Positions 32,396 to 45,609 of a stretch of 64,000 nucleotides of DNA are shown here, in pieces. The stretch's first letter is position 1. Each line of letters begins with the position of its first letter. The stretch comes from Deinandra increscens subsp. villosa. Lineage: Eukaryota > Streptophyta > Magnoliopsida > Asterales > Asteraceae. The translations under genes were made by a program, and so were the position numbers. The notes under the pieces are model-generated. The model ran no database searches and had not been told where the DNA came from. It saw only the letters and a program-made list of their open reading frames with translations. The stretch lies in the NCBI GenBank assembly GCA_039602395.1, contig JBCNJP010000013.1, positions 21,621,663 to 21,685,662 of the forward strand. Reading direction: 5' to 3'.

Positions 32396-35036
32396 TCAGT
32401 TTATAAATGACCCGAAGCGAATAGCTTCTGGTCGACCAGTATCTTGGTTTCCTTTCGAAACCACTTTAGGTTTCCAGATTTGTTGTTTTGGTAAATCAGT
32501 ATCTGATGAACCTGTCACAGTTGATTGTGACGAACAACCTACATCTGGAACATTTTGAAAACGTGGAATAAATCTTCCTTGGGTTTTGAAAAATGTAGGT
32601 TGTGGATATTCATCAAATATTCTGCCATATTCATCAATGAATCGTTGTTTGGCAGCTTTACCAACAAATGAAACCTTTCCTTTTCTTGAACTAGAAGCAG
32701 CAGAAACCGGACAATCTTGTGCCATATGCCCTTTTTGTCGGCAATTATAACACAAGCGATTGTGTACATTTCGTCGGTTTGGAACCTGCATTGCTTCACA
32801 AAAATATTCATCTCCAAAATGATCATAAAAATTATCATATACCTGTTGACGATGATCATGAACCCATTTAGATGTCGGGCTCTTTGGAGTAGAATTTGAT
32901 CCTCCAGAAGAAAAGTTTGCAGATTGATTCTTCTTGTTCCTCGGATCAGTAGTCTTCACAAATACTTCAGCAATTTTCTGAGCATCCACGCAGTGTAGCG
33001 GGAATTCTTTGTCAGAAAATATTTGTTCCGAACCCTTGAGTTTGTAGAATCTCTCGGGTTGAACCTTCTCAGCTTTGAAGACATCCTTTTTTACTTGCTT
33101 CACATTGACTCTTTTCAGTTGTTGTTGTTTTGAAACTTTTGAACTGCCACCGTGAGCAGCTTTTCCTTCAAATCCCAAACCAACACTCTTTCCTGAACCC
33201 TTCTCTCCCATTCCAGTAGATTTATGCCCGTTCTTTGCCAACCTAGAAAATTCAGCTTTAACTTTCTTGAGATCTTTTGGAGCATTGACAATTGTTTCAT
33301 CAATGTCAGTGTTTGAACTTGCTGATTTCTCTTTGTCTGTGGACGAAGAACCAGACACACCCTTTTGAGCTTCAGAATTTTCAGTACTCTTTCCTTTTTC
33401 CTCTTTCTTTCCTTCAACCAATTTAGAACTAACAAATTCAGAATAATCACCAGTCTCAACCTTGTCTTTCAAATCATGAACAGCTTCTTTGAGACTTCCT
33501 GGTGGTGACACCGTTTTGTTGAACATCCTTTCAAAATTCTCATCCTTCGCCAAGAAACTTGTAAGAGATTATGAATTAGTAACATTGTTCAAAAGACGTT
33601 TTGAATCAATGACTTCAATCTTTAATTCAGAAATTCTTTGATGAGCTTCAGCCAATTCCTTTTCTGTTGCAATGAGCTTCTTTGCCACTTTATTAGTTTC
33701 ATACTTTTGCAATCTCAACTCATCTAGAGCGGCCAACAATTCCTTCTCAAGTTTATCTTCGTTTCTTTTCTGAATATCCAAATTTGCATTTTGCAACTTA
33801 TTTACTCTTGCAAGTTCTCGCTTCCCATCTAACAACTTCTCTATATCAAGCTGATATGCTTCAATTTTAGCAATTGAATCATCAGAAGCCTTGGTAAGTA
33901 AATCAAGTTTAATCTTGGACTTTTCAAACAAATTATTAAAATCATTTGCAGCATCCTCAGCTTCTGCCTTCCATTTCGCAACTTCCTTGACTAAGTCATC
34001 CTTTTCTTTAGATAACGTTGTAACTTTCTGTTCAAACTCTTGTTTAACACTTTCAAATTTTGATTCTTTCTCATCAAACTCTGCTTAAATAATCTGAAAA
34101 CTTTTCTTTCTGAGAAGAACATTCTTGAATTAAAACTTCTAAGTTTTGCTTTTCAGTTGTCAAAGCTTCTATCTTTCTTTTACTTTCATCAACCAACAAC
34201 TCATTTTCTCTTATCAATGCTTGAAGCTTCTTGTTCTTTTGAGAACAGAACTCACAAACTGATTCATAGCCACCATCTCCAGAACCACTTGTTTCAGAGT
34301 CAGAATCAGTAACTTCTCCTTCATTATCACTATAAACAAGTTGAGCAATCATTGCAGATGCACCAGTCCATGCAGACTCATCATCAATTTCATCAGTAGC
34401 CCAATCATGGCCTTTATTCGATGTTCGTGCTTTTTCAAATGCTTCAAGGACATCAGCATCCCAATCACAACCTTCATTGGATGCAGGAGCAATGGCAGTT
34501 AAAGCAATTGAAGAATTAGAAGTTTGTCCCCAATCATATTGTTTATCAACTTGAGACACCAAGGCTGTTGAAGACTTTGATGAAGAAGCAGTTGATTTTG
34601 AACACTCACGAGCAAAATGTCCAAAATTAGAACATTTGAAGCATTTTGCTTTGGATTTATCTATTCCAACCTTGCCATCTGGATTTAAACTTTGAAAACC
34701 TGTCTTTTTCTTGAATCTTTTAACTCTTTGAGCTAACATTGCCAATTGCCAATTGATATCCATTTGCTCAAGATTATCAGGATCAATCTGATCAAAATCT
34801 TCTTCAATCAGATTAGATGTTGTCAACCCACCATTCAACAATCCATAATATGAAGATAACAAATCTGATATTAATGCCAAGTGCTCATCCGGTGTTTTTG
34901 CAGAAATCGAAGTCTGATTTGAATGATTTGGAACAGTGAAATTACATCCTCTTGCAGAAAACTGATGCATGCATAATTTTAGGTAAAAAAGGTAATCTGT
35001 TCGCATAATCTCCATTCCGTTAAACAAACACCCCAA
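32396..35036 (-). pseudogene. gag: Gag of the pol-less SIRE derivative
   Basis: The minus frames 35036-34074, 33931-33569 and 33553-32396 cover a whole Gag. Order: DEHLALISDLLSSYYGL and MDINWQLAMLAQRVKRF, first knuckle CFKCSNFGHFAREC, acidic linker, long coiled coil (34200-33570), Ser/Lys-rich linker, second knuckle CYNCRQKGHMAQDC, and the end RFGSFIN. One frameshift (near 34080) and one in-frame TAA (33569-33571) interrupt it. It is a diverged cousin of the gag at 13364-16092. Because the element has gag, RNA structures and an LTR but no pol, it may have been a non-autonomous element. Confidence 0.85.
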
Positions 35037-35122
35037 TCCTCGAAAATAGAGACGATCAACAACTGATGCATAATTTTAGGTAAAAAATGTAATTTGTTTG
35101 CACAATCTCCATTTCGTTAAAC
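34969..35122 (-). repeat. Two-copy tandem duplication at the gag start
   Basis: A segment of about 90 bp containing GCATAATTTTAGGTAAAAAA and TCTCCATT-CGTTAAACAAA occurs at about 34972-35030 and again at 35064-35122, diverged. It covers the start of gag, so either ATG could have served. The element's leader ends here; no 5' LTR or primer site follows. Confidence 0.65.
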
Positions 35123-35225
35123 AAAAACCCTAAACACAAAAAACAGAACGGATCTACAAAAACCTTAAATTTTGGGGAATTATAATTCTAAATAAATTAT
35201 ATCTTAAAGAATTAAGATAAAAATT

Positions 35226-36915
35226 AAATAATGGCCCAATTTGGGGTCAAATGGGTCAATTTGATGTGTTTAGGACCAATGAGTCCCAATAAGGTGTGTA
35301 AGTAAACAATAAGTTGTGTTTAGAACCAATGATGGCCCAATTGGTGTGTATGTAACCAATAAGCATGTTTAGGACCAATGATGGCCCAATAAGGTGTGTA
35401 TGTAACCAATAAGTTGTGTTTAGGACCAATGATGGCCCAATAAGGTGTGTTTAGGGGAAGCGAGGGTCAGTTAGGACCAATGAGTCCAAATAAGGTGTGT
35501 TTAAGGGAAACGAGGGTCAGTTAGGACCAATGATGTCCCAATAAGGTGTGTTTAGGGGAAATGAGGGCGGTTGGGATCAATGAGTCCCAATAAGGTGTGT
35601 ATGTAACCAATAAGCATGTTTCGGACCTATGATGGCCCAATAAGGTGTGTATGTAACCAATAAGTTGTGTTTAGGACCAATGATGTCCCAATAAGGTGTG
35701 TTTAGGGGAAACGAGGGTCAGTTGGGACCAATGAGTCCCAATAAGGTGTGTATGTAACCAATAAGCATGTTTCGGACCAATGATGGCCCAATAAGGTGTG
35801 TATGTATCCAATAAGTTGTGTTTAGGACCAATGTTGTCCCAATAAGGTGTGTTTATGGGAAACGAGGGTCAGTTGGGACCAATGAGTCCCAATAAGGTGT
35901 GTATGTAACCAATAAGCATGTTTAGGACCAATGATGGGCCAATAAGGTGTGTATGTAACCAATAAGATGTGTTTAGGACCATGTGATGTCCCAATATGGT
36001 GTGTTTAGGGGAAACGAGGGTCAGTTGGGACCAATGAGTCCCAATAAGGTGTGTATGTAACCAATAAGCATGTTTAGGACCAATGATGGCCCAATAAGGT
36101 GTGTATGTAACCAATAAGTTGTGTTTAGGGCCAATGAGACCCAATAAGGTGTGTTTAAGGGAAACGAGAGTCAGTTGGGACTAATGAGTCCCAATAAGGT
36201 GTGTATGTAACCAATAAGCATGTTTAGGACCAATGATGGCCTAATAAGGTGTGTATGTAACCAATAAGTTGTGTTTAGGACCATGTGATGTCCCAATAAG
36301 TTGTATTTAGGGGAAAAGAGGGTCAGTTGGGACCAATGAGTCCCAATAAGATGTGTATGTAACCAATAAGCATGTTTAGGACCAATGATGGCCCAATAAG
36401 GTGTGTATGTAACTAATAAGTTGGGTTTAGGACCATGTGATGTCCCAATAAGGTGTGTTTAGCGGAAACAAGGGTCAGTTGGGACCAATGAGTCCCAATA
36501 AGGTGTGTATGTAACCAATAAGGATGTTTAGGACCAATGATAGCCCAATAAGGTGTGTATGTAACCAATAAGTTGTGTTTAGGACTAGTGATGGCCCAAT
36601 AAGGTGTGTTTAGGGAAACGAGGGTTAGTTGGGACAAATGATGGCCCAATTGGTGTGTATGTAACCAATAAGCATGTTTAGGACTAATGATGGCCCAATA
36701 AGGTGTGTATGTAACCAATAAGTTGTGTTTAGGACCAATGATGGCCCAATAAGGTGTGTTTAGGGGAAACGATGGTAAGTTGGGACCAATGAGTCCCAAT
36801 AAGGTGTGTATGTAACCAATAAGTTGTGTTTAGGACCAATGATGGCTCAATAAGGTGTGTATGTAACCAATAAGTTGTGTCTAGGACCAATGAGTCCTAA
36901 TAAGGTGTGATTAAT
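35226..36915. repeat. Minisatellite with 50-bp subunits in 150-bp higher-order units
   Basis: The array repeats CCAATAAGGTGTGT about every 50 bp. Three subunit types alternate: one with GTCAGTTGGGACCAATGAG, one with GCATGTTTAGGACC, one with TTGTGTTTAGGACC ending in GGGGAAACGAGG. Starts of the first type fall near 35565, 35714, 35864, 36017, 36168, 36320, 36470, 36621 and 36771, a period of 149-153 bp. The first 350 bp are less regular. Long minus-strand open frames through it only reflect a repeat length divisible by three. Confidence 0.9.
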
Positions 36916-37006
36916 TTTCCTTTTTCTCATTATTCATAAAATTTCACATGTGAAAACAAATGCAAAATAGCTATTTCACATGCGAAAGTGTCTACAATGA
37001 ATCTCA

Positions 37007-37157
37007 CACTACTAGAAAAATAGCCTTTAATGACGCGCGAATTATGACACACACTGGTTTTACGACGCGCAAATGTGAGAGTTATAAAAAAATTGTCATT
37101 ATTTTTAAAATATTAAGAGTAGATGACGAGCTTTTTTACGCGTCTTAAAATAACTGT
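37007..37157 (+). mobile_element. CACTA (En/Spm-type) terminus
   Basis: The sequence begins CACTACTAGAAAAATAGC, the signature of CACTA terminal inverted repeats, followed by subterminal GACGCGC motifs at about 37030, 37062 and, as ACGCGTC, near 37139. It is cut at 37157 by the LTR starting TGATGTG. No opposite terminus was found in the window. Confidence 0.75.
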
Positions 37158-37550
37158 TGATGTGTTCGGAACGACTCTAAAAATACTATAAAAACCTAGA
37201 CCTAATCTAGACCTAGACACACCTAATTTTACCGAAAATACCTAACTGAACCGAACCCTAAGGCAAGTGTACCTATCGGATTATAGTAAAGCTAAGGCAA
37301 GACCGGAATATCGAACCTAGGACACTATGAAAGCAAGAATTAACCTAGACCTAGAAAATGGAAATACTGAGTAATTTGGGTTTGGTTTTTGGATTGAATT
37401 AAGATTTAACTGACTTAACTAAATAACGAGCAAACAGACGAACACAGGAAAACCTAAAGACAACTGTCAGAAGCAGGGAGAGATACCACCTAGACTCGGA
37501 ATCCTAATCACTGATGACAACTTCTATCGGTTATGACTAATCTGATGGTG

Positions 37551-40157
37551 TGTCACACCCCCAAATAACCACTAACGGAGTTTATACCGTTAAGGGGTGC
37601 GGCTAGACCAGGATCCACAACCATTAGTTACAAATACTAAATGAATCAGATAGTTCAAAAATCAGTTATAAAGTAAAGTCTCAAATACAAACGCAGCGGA
37701 ATAAAATATTGTCTTAGCACTAACCACGTGCTTTACAAATCCTTTGTTTAAAATTCCCAATTAAGTTTAACAGAAATAAAATTGTCTTCACATGCCATGC
37801 CAACCCGCTCCGGATACTCCTTAGCGATCTGCAAAAGTTTAAACCACGCAAGTGTCAACCTAACGGTTGGTGAGTTCACGGTGAGCTTGTCATGCATTGG
37901 CCCGGTCTCATAATCATAATTTGTATCAAGGTATACTAACATAGTATTTGTTTGTGAAAAGCAATGCTAAATGTTATGTCTTAGTTTATAAAGGAATTGT
38001 CCGTGACCTACGTCATCGGGTATGAACTAGTTTTGTAAATTTAAAGTGCTCAACCGATATCGCGGGTAGCTAATCCGTTGTTCCATGCACTAAGGAAGTT
38101 TGCACCAAAGCTGACTATAATTTATTGTAGTGGCCATGCCATCTAGTACTGCGGACCTACGTCATCGCGGTTTTGCCTCCCCCGTGTCCTCTCGGGATCA
38201 CGGTCAAATAGGCTGATATTGTACCTCCGTGCACTCCCCGTGCCACGGGGCGGAGTTTGTCAAACTCCAGTAGATCTACCCAACATCCCCTCGCTTTACA
38301 ATTAATGGTACAATTAGTTGAGGACTTCTAAGTTTTCAAGGCATCCTTAGAAATCATGTGATATCATGTGGTTTAGACTTTAACCTACACTAGCCATATT
38401 AAAACAGTTTACCGGATTCTCATGAATCTCAAAAATGTTTTCAGTTTCGTTTCAGAAATCGTTGTTTTGGTAATTCGCAAGTGCTTCCCATAAAGCACTT
38501 CAGGTTCATCAAGTGGGTGCCGAGCACTCCAAGTTTTCAAGTTTATCAGGGAGGTGCCTAGCACTCTCGAGTTTGTCAGCATTGTTTTACTTTTAGTTAT
38601 TCGGTGTGACCCAAACGGGTTCACGGAAATCGGGTTAGTGACACTCACCTTTGGTTGCACTGCTACACTTGCTTAATAATCCAAGTATTGCTTATCGAAG
38701 ACCTATGAACACGTTTAGGTCTTAAGTATTAGTTTTGTGTCTAATCTTTACTTAACGTCACTATGGCCCATAACATAGCACGTTGGAACTATGACTCGAC
38801 ATACAGACACACGACACCAATGGTTGATCATAAATAAGGGTTCATATATATCAGAAGTCAAAGCATGTATTAACATGGCATAATCATGTAAGTCATGGCA
38901 TAACATTCAAGCAAATTGCACAAGTTTGGATTCTGGTCTCAGTTTCGCTAGCAGTTTCGCTAGTCAGTTTCGCTGTGTGCACGGGCAGTACTTTCGCTAG
39001 GCAATACCCGATGACACAGTTTCGCTAGGCTAGTTTGGCTCGAAACTGTTGGCACAGTTTCGCTAGCCTAGTTTCGCCCGAAACTGGTTTGAACTTTCGT
39101 TCAGGGAATTTCGCTCGGTAGATTCGCTCGAGCTGGTCTGGTTGGTTTTCCCGGCGACACTGCAGTTTCGCTGCATAGTGTCGCTGGATGAAGATATACA
39201 TAGTTTCGCTGGACAGTTTCGCCCAGAGAACAAGACAGTTTCGCTGGTCGCGAAAAACATACGGATCAGCCTTAAAATCAACCTAACAGCTTCCATTTTA
39301 CATGCAATTCATTGTTTAGCATACATAGGCATTTACCAACATAAATCAGTAAGCTTTAACACCTTAAACATGCATTTTATCATCAAATCACCCAAAATAC
39401 ATTTAAAACCCTAAAATGACTAAAATGGCACAAATCTTTATCATGGATCAGTTTTACACGTAAAGTTATCAACTTTATGGTAGATCTAGCATTCCTAAGC
39501 ATTCCTACAGAAGATCTAATGATATCATGAAGGTTTAAGCATGCTTTATGAAGAAATACATAGAAAACATATAAAAATGGCATAAAGGAAAGGTTTTGGG
39601 ACTCACGATTCGATCAGGGAATCGAATGGATGTTGTCTTGGGCCGAGATCTTGGTTTCTCTTGATGGTTTTCGGCTGACCAGATTTCCAGAGAAGAATGT
39701 GTGTGTGTTTGTGGTGTAAATGAGGCAAATAGGAGAACTAGGGTTTATTAAGATTATTTATATCAGGGGCTAGTTTCGCTGGCAGTTTCGCTGGCAGTTT
39801 CGCTGGCCAAGTGAAACTAGCTCTGGTCACAATTAACTGATTTGGTTTAGCTGGCTACCGGGCGACACTACAGTTTCGCCCGGTAGTTTCGCTGGCTGCA
39901 CAACTCAGGCAATTTTCACATAATCAAGGAATTACAATTTGTCATGCTATTCATAATATTAAATCATGCGTTTAAATCACATTGCACATAATGACAACAA
40001 TAAATGAACACATAGCACATATGGGCGGGTTCGGTGATCAACCAAAGGACGTGGACGTATTCGGCCTAGTTAAGCATTAGTTACTAAGTTAACACTTATA
40101 ACGTAACTAACGGGGTTTGTCTAACGGAAGTTAACCTTGGAATTCTCGGATGTCACA
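37551..40157 (-). repeat. Chromovirus 3' LTR
   Basis: 2607 bp. In transcript sense U3 starts at 40157; words CAGTTTCGCTGG cluster at 39776-39895 right before a TATA box (rc TATTTATA near 39760). A second, larger cluster of the same word follows at 38938-39250. It has one more 12-bp GCAGTTTCGCTG unit near 39790 than the other LTR. Confidence 0.9.
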
Positions 40158-40304
40158 TCATCCCCTTGTAATTGGAATTTTCGTCCCGAAAATTATTCTT
40201 GCGTCGTAGCGTTCGCAGCATCGGCTGTCGTTGCTGGGGAAAGAAAGCAAAAGTTTTAGGGTCGTCACATCCTCCTCCTGTTACAGGAATTTTTGTCCCC
40301 AAAA
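40158..40304 (-). promoter_or_regulatory. Chromovirus 3' spacer and polypurine tract
   Basis: In transcript sense the gag-pol stop is followed by about 130 bases that end in ACAAGGGGATGA (40158-40169) directly before the LTR. This purine run is the expected plus-strand primer site. Confidence 0.7.
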
Positions 40305-43300
40305 TTAAATTATACCTTGAGTTTCCGTGGACGTTTGCTCGAACAAGTGAGGATACTTTTTCTTCATTTGATCCTCTCGTTCCCAAGTATATTCAGGTCC
40401 ACGCTTTGAGTTCCATCGCACCTTGACGATCGGAATCTTGCTACGTTTGAGGGCTTTCTCCTCGTGTCCCATGATTTCTACCAGTTGCTCGATAAATCTC
40501 AGATGTTCATCAATTTCCAATTCCTCCAAAGGAATTATTTCAGTGTCTTCAGCCAGACATTTCTTTAAGTTAGAAACGTGAAACACGTTGTGAACTCCAT
40601 CGAGTTCAGCAGGGAGTTGAAGTCGATAGGCCACCGGGCCTACTTCCCCAATGATTTCAAAAGGACCAATGTAGCGAGGATTCAACTTTCCACGCTTCCC
40701 GAAGCGTATCACACCTTTCCAGGGAGATACCTTCAATAGCACCTTGTCGCCTACCTCGAACTTCAAAGGTTTACGGCGTTTATCGGCATAGCTCTTTTGT
40801 CTGTCACGTGCTGCGGCTATCCGCTTTCTGATCTGAATAATCCGTTCGGTTGTATCATGAATGATTTCCGGTCCGGTGAGTCCTTTCTCCCCCGTTTCAG
40901 CCCAACACACGGGCGATCTGCATTTTCTGCCGTAAAGAGCTTCAAAAGGTGCTGCACCAATGCTTGAATGATAACTGTTGTTGTAGGAGAACTCCACCAA
41001 CGGAAGGTGAGCATCCCAGTCTTTACCAAAGTCGAGAACGCAAGCTCGGAGCATGTCTTCTAGAGTCTGAATAGTGCGTTCCGTCTGACCGTCGGTCTGC
41101 GGGTGATAAGCTGTACTCATATCTAGTCTGGTTCCCAGTGCTTCTTGCATGGATTGCCATAATCGGGAAGTAAATCGAGGATCTCGATCTGAGATAATAG
41201 TCTTAGGCACTCCATGACGTGCCACAATCCGGTCGATGTACAGCTTAGTTAACTTGTCCATATTGTCACTTTCTCTCATCGGGATGAAGTGTGCAGATTT
41301 GGTTAACCGATCAATGATAACCCAAATCGCATCCGGTCGATTCAATCGATGAGGTAATCCCGTTACGAAGTCCATGGAGATATCCTCCCATTTCCATTCT
41401 GGGATCTTTGGTTGCTGTAATAGCCCGGAAGGCTTTTGGTACTCGATCTTGACTCTTGAGCACGTTAAACACTTAGCCACATATTGCGCGATGTCGGCTT
41501 TCATATTCGGCCACCAATACAAGCCCTTTAAATCCTGGTACATCTTATCCGATCCAGGGTGCACCGAATATCTTGACTTGTGAGCCTCGTCCATTACGAG
41601 CTCACGAAGATTTCCAAGCAAAGGGACCCAAATTCTATCATTATAATACCGGAGTCCGTCGGACTTAACTTCAGAATTTCCATCCACCCCTCGCAGTGCT
41701 TCAGCTGCGAAGTTTTCTTCCTTTAAAGCTTCTTGTTGGGCATCGCGGATCCGATCCGGCAATCCCGTGTGGATGGTAAGTTGCAGCGCTCGCACCCGAC
41801 GAGGCTTCTCATACTCTTTCCGACTTAAGGCATCAGCCACAACATTGGCTTTTCCCTGGTGATACTTAATTGCTAAGTCATAATCGTTCAATAGCTCGAC
41901 CCACCGTCGTTGTCGCATGTTGAGATCCTTCTGATTAAAGATGTGCTGTAAGCTTTTGTGGTCGGTAAATATCGTGCACTTTGTTCCGTAGAGGTAGTGT
42001 CTCCAAATCTTGAGTGCATGAATAACGGCTCCCAATTCCAAATCATGCGTTGTATAGTTCTTCTCAGTATCCTTTAGTTGCCTGGACCCATAGGCAATCA
42101 CTTTATCTCGTTGCATCAACACGCAACCAAGTCCTTGAATAGATGCATCACAGTAAACCACAAAGTCGTCAATCCCATCGGGTAACGCAAGAATTGGAGC
42201 TGAACATAACATATCTTTAAGAGTCTGAAACGTGCGTTCTTCTTTTTCACCCCATCTGTATTGCACTCCTTTGTGCGTTAAAGCCGTTAAGGGTTGAGCC
42301 AATTGCGAGAAACCCTTAATGAATCTTCGATAATATCCGGCAAGTCCCAAAAATTGTCGGATTTCGGTCGGCGCTCTCGGGGTAGGCCAATTCTTGATAG
42401 CTTCCACTTTTGCTGGGTCGACATGAATTCCATTCTGATCGACAATGTGTCCAAGAAATTGGACTTCGCGTATCCAAAAATCGCACTTAGAAAACTTAGC
42501 ATAAAGTTGTTCCTTGCGGAGCAATTCCAAAATAAGACGCAGATGCTCCTCGTGTTCCTCCTTCGTCTTGGAGTAGATCAAAATATCATTGATGAAAACT
42601 ATCACAAACTTATCGAGGTACGGCTTGCACACTCGGTTCATCAGGTCCATAAACACAGCAGGCGCATTAGTTAGCCCAAACGGCATAACTAGAAATTCGT
42701 AATGACCATACCGAGTTCTAAAAGCAGTCTTGGGGACATCCTCATCACGAACGCGAAGTTGGTGATATCCAGACCGTAGATCAATCTTTGAGAAGTAGCT
42801 CGAACCTTGTAGCTGATCGAAGAGATCGTCGATTCGAGGAAGTGGATACCGATTCTTGATTGTAACCTTGTTAAGCTCTCGGTAGTCGATGCACATTCGG
42901 AACGTTCCATCCTTCTTCTTAACAAATAATACCGGTGCTCCCCATGGAGAAGAACTTGGACGAATAAATCCTTTGTCGAGCAGCTCTTGAAGTTGCGCGG
43001 AGAGTTCGTTGAGTTCACTTACTGCCAATCGGTAAGGTGCGCGTGAAATCAGAGACGCTCCGGGAACTAAGTCGATTCCAAACTCCACTTGTCGAAATGG
43101 AGGCAAACCAGGCAGATCTTCAGGAAATACATCTTGGTAGTCGCGGACTATCGGGTAGTCGTCGATTCTGCGCTCGGGAAGTGTCGAATCGGTGACGTTT
43201 GCAAGAATCGCGAAGTGACCTTTACGAAGGCACTTTTGAGCTTTGAGAAACGAGATAATACCGGTTACTGTTCCACCTCTTTCACCTTGGACCGTTAACA

Positions 43301-45052
43301 CTTCTCCTCCTTCGAGTGGGATACGAACCACTTTTTCTTGGCATAAAATTTCAGCGCGGTTTTCAGATAACCAATCCATTCCTACTATAACGTCAAAACT
43401 ACCAATCGGGAAAGGCATAAGGTTGATTCCTAAAGTATGGCCAGCTAGTTCTAACTTACAGTCCTTAACTATCTGAGTCGTATCATGAAGTTTACCATTA
43501 GCTAGCTCTACCACATACTTAGCGTCTAGGGCGATAGGTTTAGCATTAATTAACTTAGCAAACTTAGTGGAAATAAAGCTTCTCTCAGCACCAGAATCAA
43601 ATAATACAGTAGCAAAGAAACCATTAAGGATGAATTTACCGTTAATCACGTTGGCATCATTGCGAGCTTCACCCTGACCCATGACGAAAGCTCGACCTCT
43701 ACCATTTCCACCATTCCCGTTATTACCATTTCCGTTGCCATTCCCATTACCATTACCTCCGCCATTACCATTCCCACCGTTATTTCCTTGATTTCCATTA
43801 CCCTGTCTTCTCAGCTGCGGGTAGTCTCTTTTAATGTGGCCTTGAGCACCACACTCAAAGCAGCCACGGGCTCCCCCATTGTTGTTGTTCTGGTTCTGAC
43901 CGTTGTTGTTCCCATTGCCCCGATTGTTCCCATAGTTGTTGTTTCCATGATTGTTGTTGTTCCTCCTGGGGCGGTTTTGTTGCTCGGGCAAAATTGCCCA
44001 ACAGTCTTTTGCTTCGTGGCTTCCCTTGCCACACCTTTCGCATCTCAGATTCTTCCTACAATTACCAGCATGATGCTTTCCGCACTTGTTGCACAGAGGC
44101 AGGTTACCCCTGTAGTTGCTTTGGCCATTGCCACCCTGGCGGTAGTTACCACTGTTGTTCCCAGACCTCTTGCTTTGGCTTTGGGAGTTAAAAGACCTCC
44201 CAGTGCTGTTTCCAACACTCTGATTGTTCATTGAGTTCTCAGGAGCTTCATCATCAGCTTTTCTTTTGCCACTTAAGGCAGTCTTCTCAGTGGCTTTCGC
44301 AGGAAGTGTACCATTCTCAACCTCCTGATCAGTAAGTTTATGAGCCAAACGGATGGCTTGCTGCACGGTTGCGGGGTTGCCGGCGGTCACCAAACTCTTG
44401 ATTTGAGGCGCGAGGCCTTCCAGATAACGCTCAATGCGTTTGAACTCAGCATCCACCATTGTGGGGCACAGGACCGCGTACTCATGGTAACGCGCAGTGT
44501 ACTGCTCAACTTCAGACCCAATCATCTTCAGGTTCAAGAATTCGCCCTCTAACTTCTTCACTTGGTCACGGGGACAATACTCATCCATGATCAGTTCCTT
44601 AAATGCTTCCCATTGCATGTTGTTAGCCGCATCAATCCCAATCATCTAGATCTCGGCGTTCCACCAGGAGAGAGCAGCTCCTTCAAAGGTACCAGTAGCA
44701 AACATCACCTTGCTTTCAGCCGGGCAATTACACATGGAGAAAACCTTCTCGGACTTCTCGATCCACCTGAGGAGTCCTACCGCTCCTTCTTCACCCGAAA
44801 ACGTTAGTGGCTTGCAGTCCATGAAGGACTTAAACGTGCAGTGGTGGTTTCCTGATGCAATAATAGTTCGGGTTCAAATTTAAACAGGTCAAATATAATT
44901 CGCTTTGTGCCTTAACCGGCATAATAGTTACCCTGAGTGGCATATGCAGCTTGGACGACTGCCACCGCGGCTTGCACATGTTCGTTGATCATGGCTTGCA
45001 ATTGCGCATGCGTCATGTTGATGTTGTTCCTTCCGTGTCCTGTTCCAGACAT
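40305..45052 (-). pseudogene. gag-pol: Chromovirus gag-pol polyprotein with few lesions
   Basis: ATG at 45052 (MSGTGHGRNN). A frameshift near 44900 and a TAG at about 44648 precede the 1446-residue frame starting at 44645. Order there: gag (residues 1-130), knuckles CNKCGKHHAGNC and CERCGKGSHEAKDC, Asn/Gly-rich linkers, a third knuckle CFECGAQGHIKRDY with its last Cys changed to Tyr (261-275), protease LFDSGAERSF (350), RT whose catalytic motif reads VFINDIL instead of FIDD (684), RNase H, integrase with D, D, E near 1091, 1153 and 1188, and a C-terminal chromodomain-like segment (VKVRWNSKRGPEYTWERED). That tail defines the chromovirus, Tekay-like type and would target chromatin. The lesions suggest it moved in trans or decayed after insertion. 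Confidence 0.93.
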
Positions 45053-45609
45053 CTTGCTGGACAGTTAAAGTAGCCAGTGTTCAGTCACAATTATACTTTA
45101 TACATATCCCATAATATGTATATTAGCCATTTTCCCGTTATCCCTCTATTAGTCCAGAAAAATTTTGTGCAAAGTCGAGGCGTCGTCGAGGAACGTCGTA
45201 AGTCGTAAGTAGCTATCGTCGAAAGTCGGCTTCCCCATAAAAGTCACCGTCGGCGTAGCCATCGTAGTAGAAATCAGGACGTAGCGTGTAGCATCGTTTC
45301 GTTGTCGCTTTCCCCCAGAATAGTGCGCGCAGTAGCGTTCGCGTTTCGTATTCGTGTGTGAAAATTTTCCCTAAGGTTTTCCGTTAGACTTCCTAGACAC
45401 GGTCTATATATATATTTATATATATATATACGTATACATACGTACTAAGCTTTTACTTACACAGCAGAGCGAGTATCCCAGGTTGGCACGTAAAAATTTT
45501 ATTTTGGGAATTTGTTTATTCGTTTGTAACTAAGGTTTTCAAGTTGCAGTTTCCAAATCGTTTTCAAAATGATTCCAGTTCTCTGCAACTTATGGCTCTG
45601 ATACCAATC
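45053..45609 (-). promoter_or_regulatory. Chromovirus leader with primer binding site
   Basis: In transcript sense the LTR ends at 45610, and TGGTATCAGAGCCA (45606-45593) follows after three bases: the initiator tRNA-Met type primer site. The leader to the gag ATG is about 540 bases, contains a (TA)n-like stretch near 45405-45432, and probably holds the packaging signal. Confidence 0.85.

Noticed and set aside
35869..36799. Long minus-strand open frames (91 and 128 residues) with repeating HTHLIG motifs
   Set aside because: They are translations of the minisatellite. The 150-bp unit is divisible by three, so frames stay open by arithmetic.
38409..38660. ORFs repeated at 38409-38660, 46470-46721 and neighbours, identical in both places
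   Set aside because: They lie in the two LTR copies of the chromovirus; the identity comes from the LTR duplication and no protein motif is present.
43685..44000. Plus-strand ORFs opposite the Asn/Gly-rich gag linker
   Set aside because: Shadow frames of low-complexity codons of the real minus-strand gag-pol.
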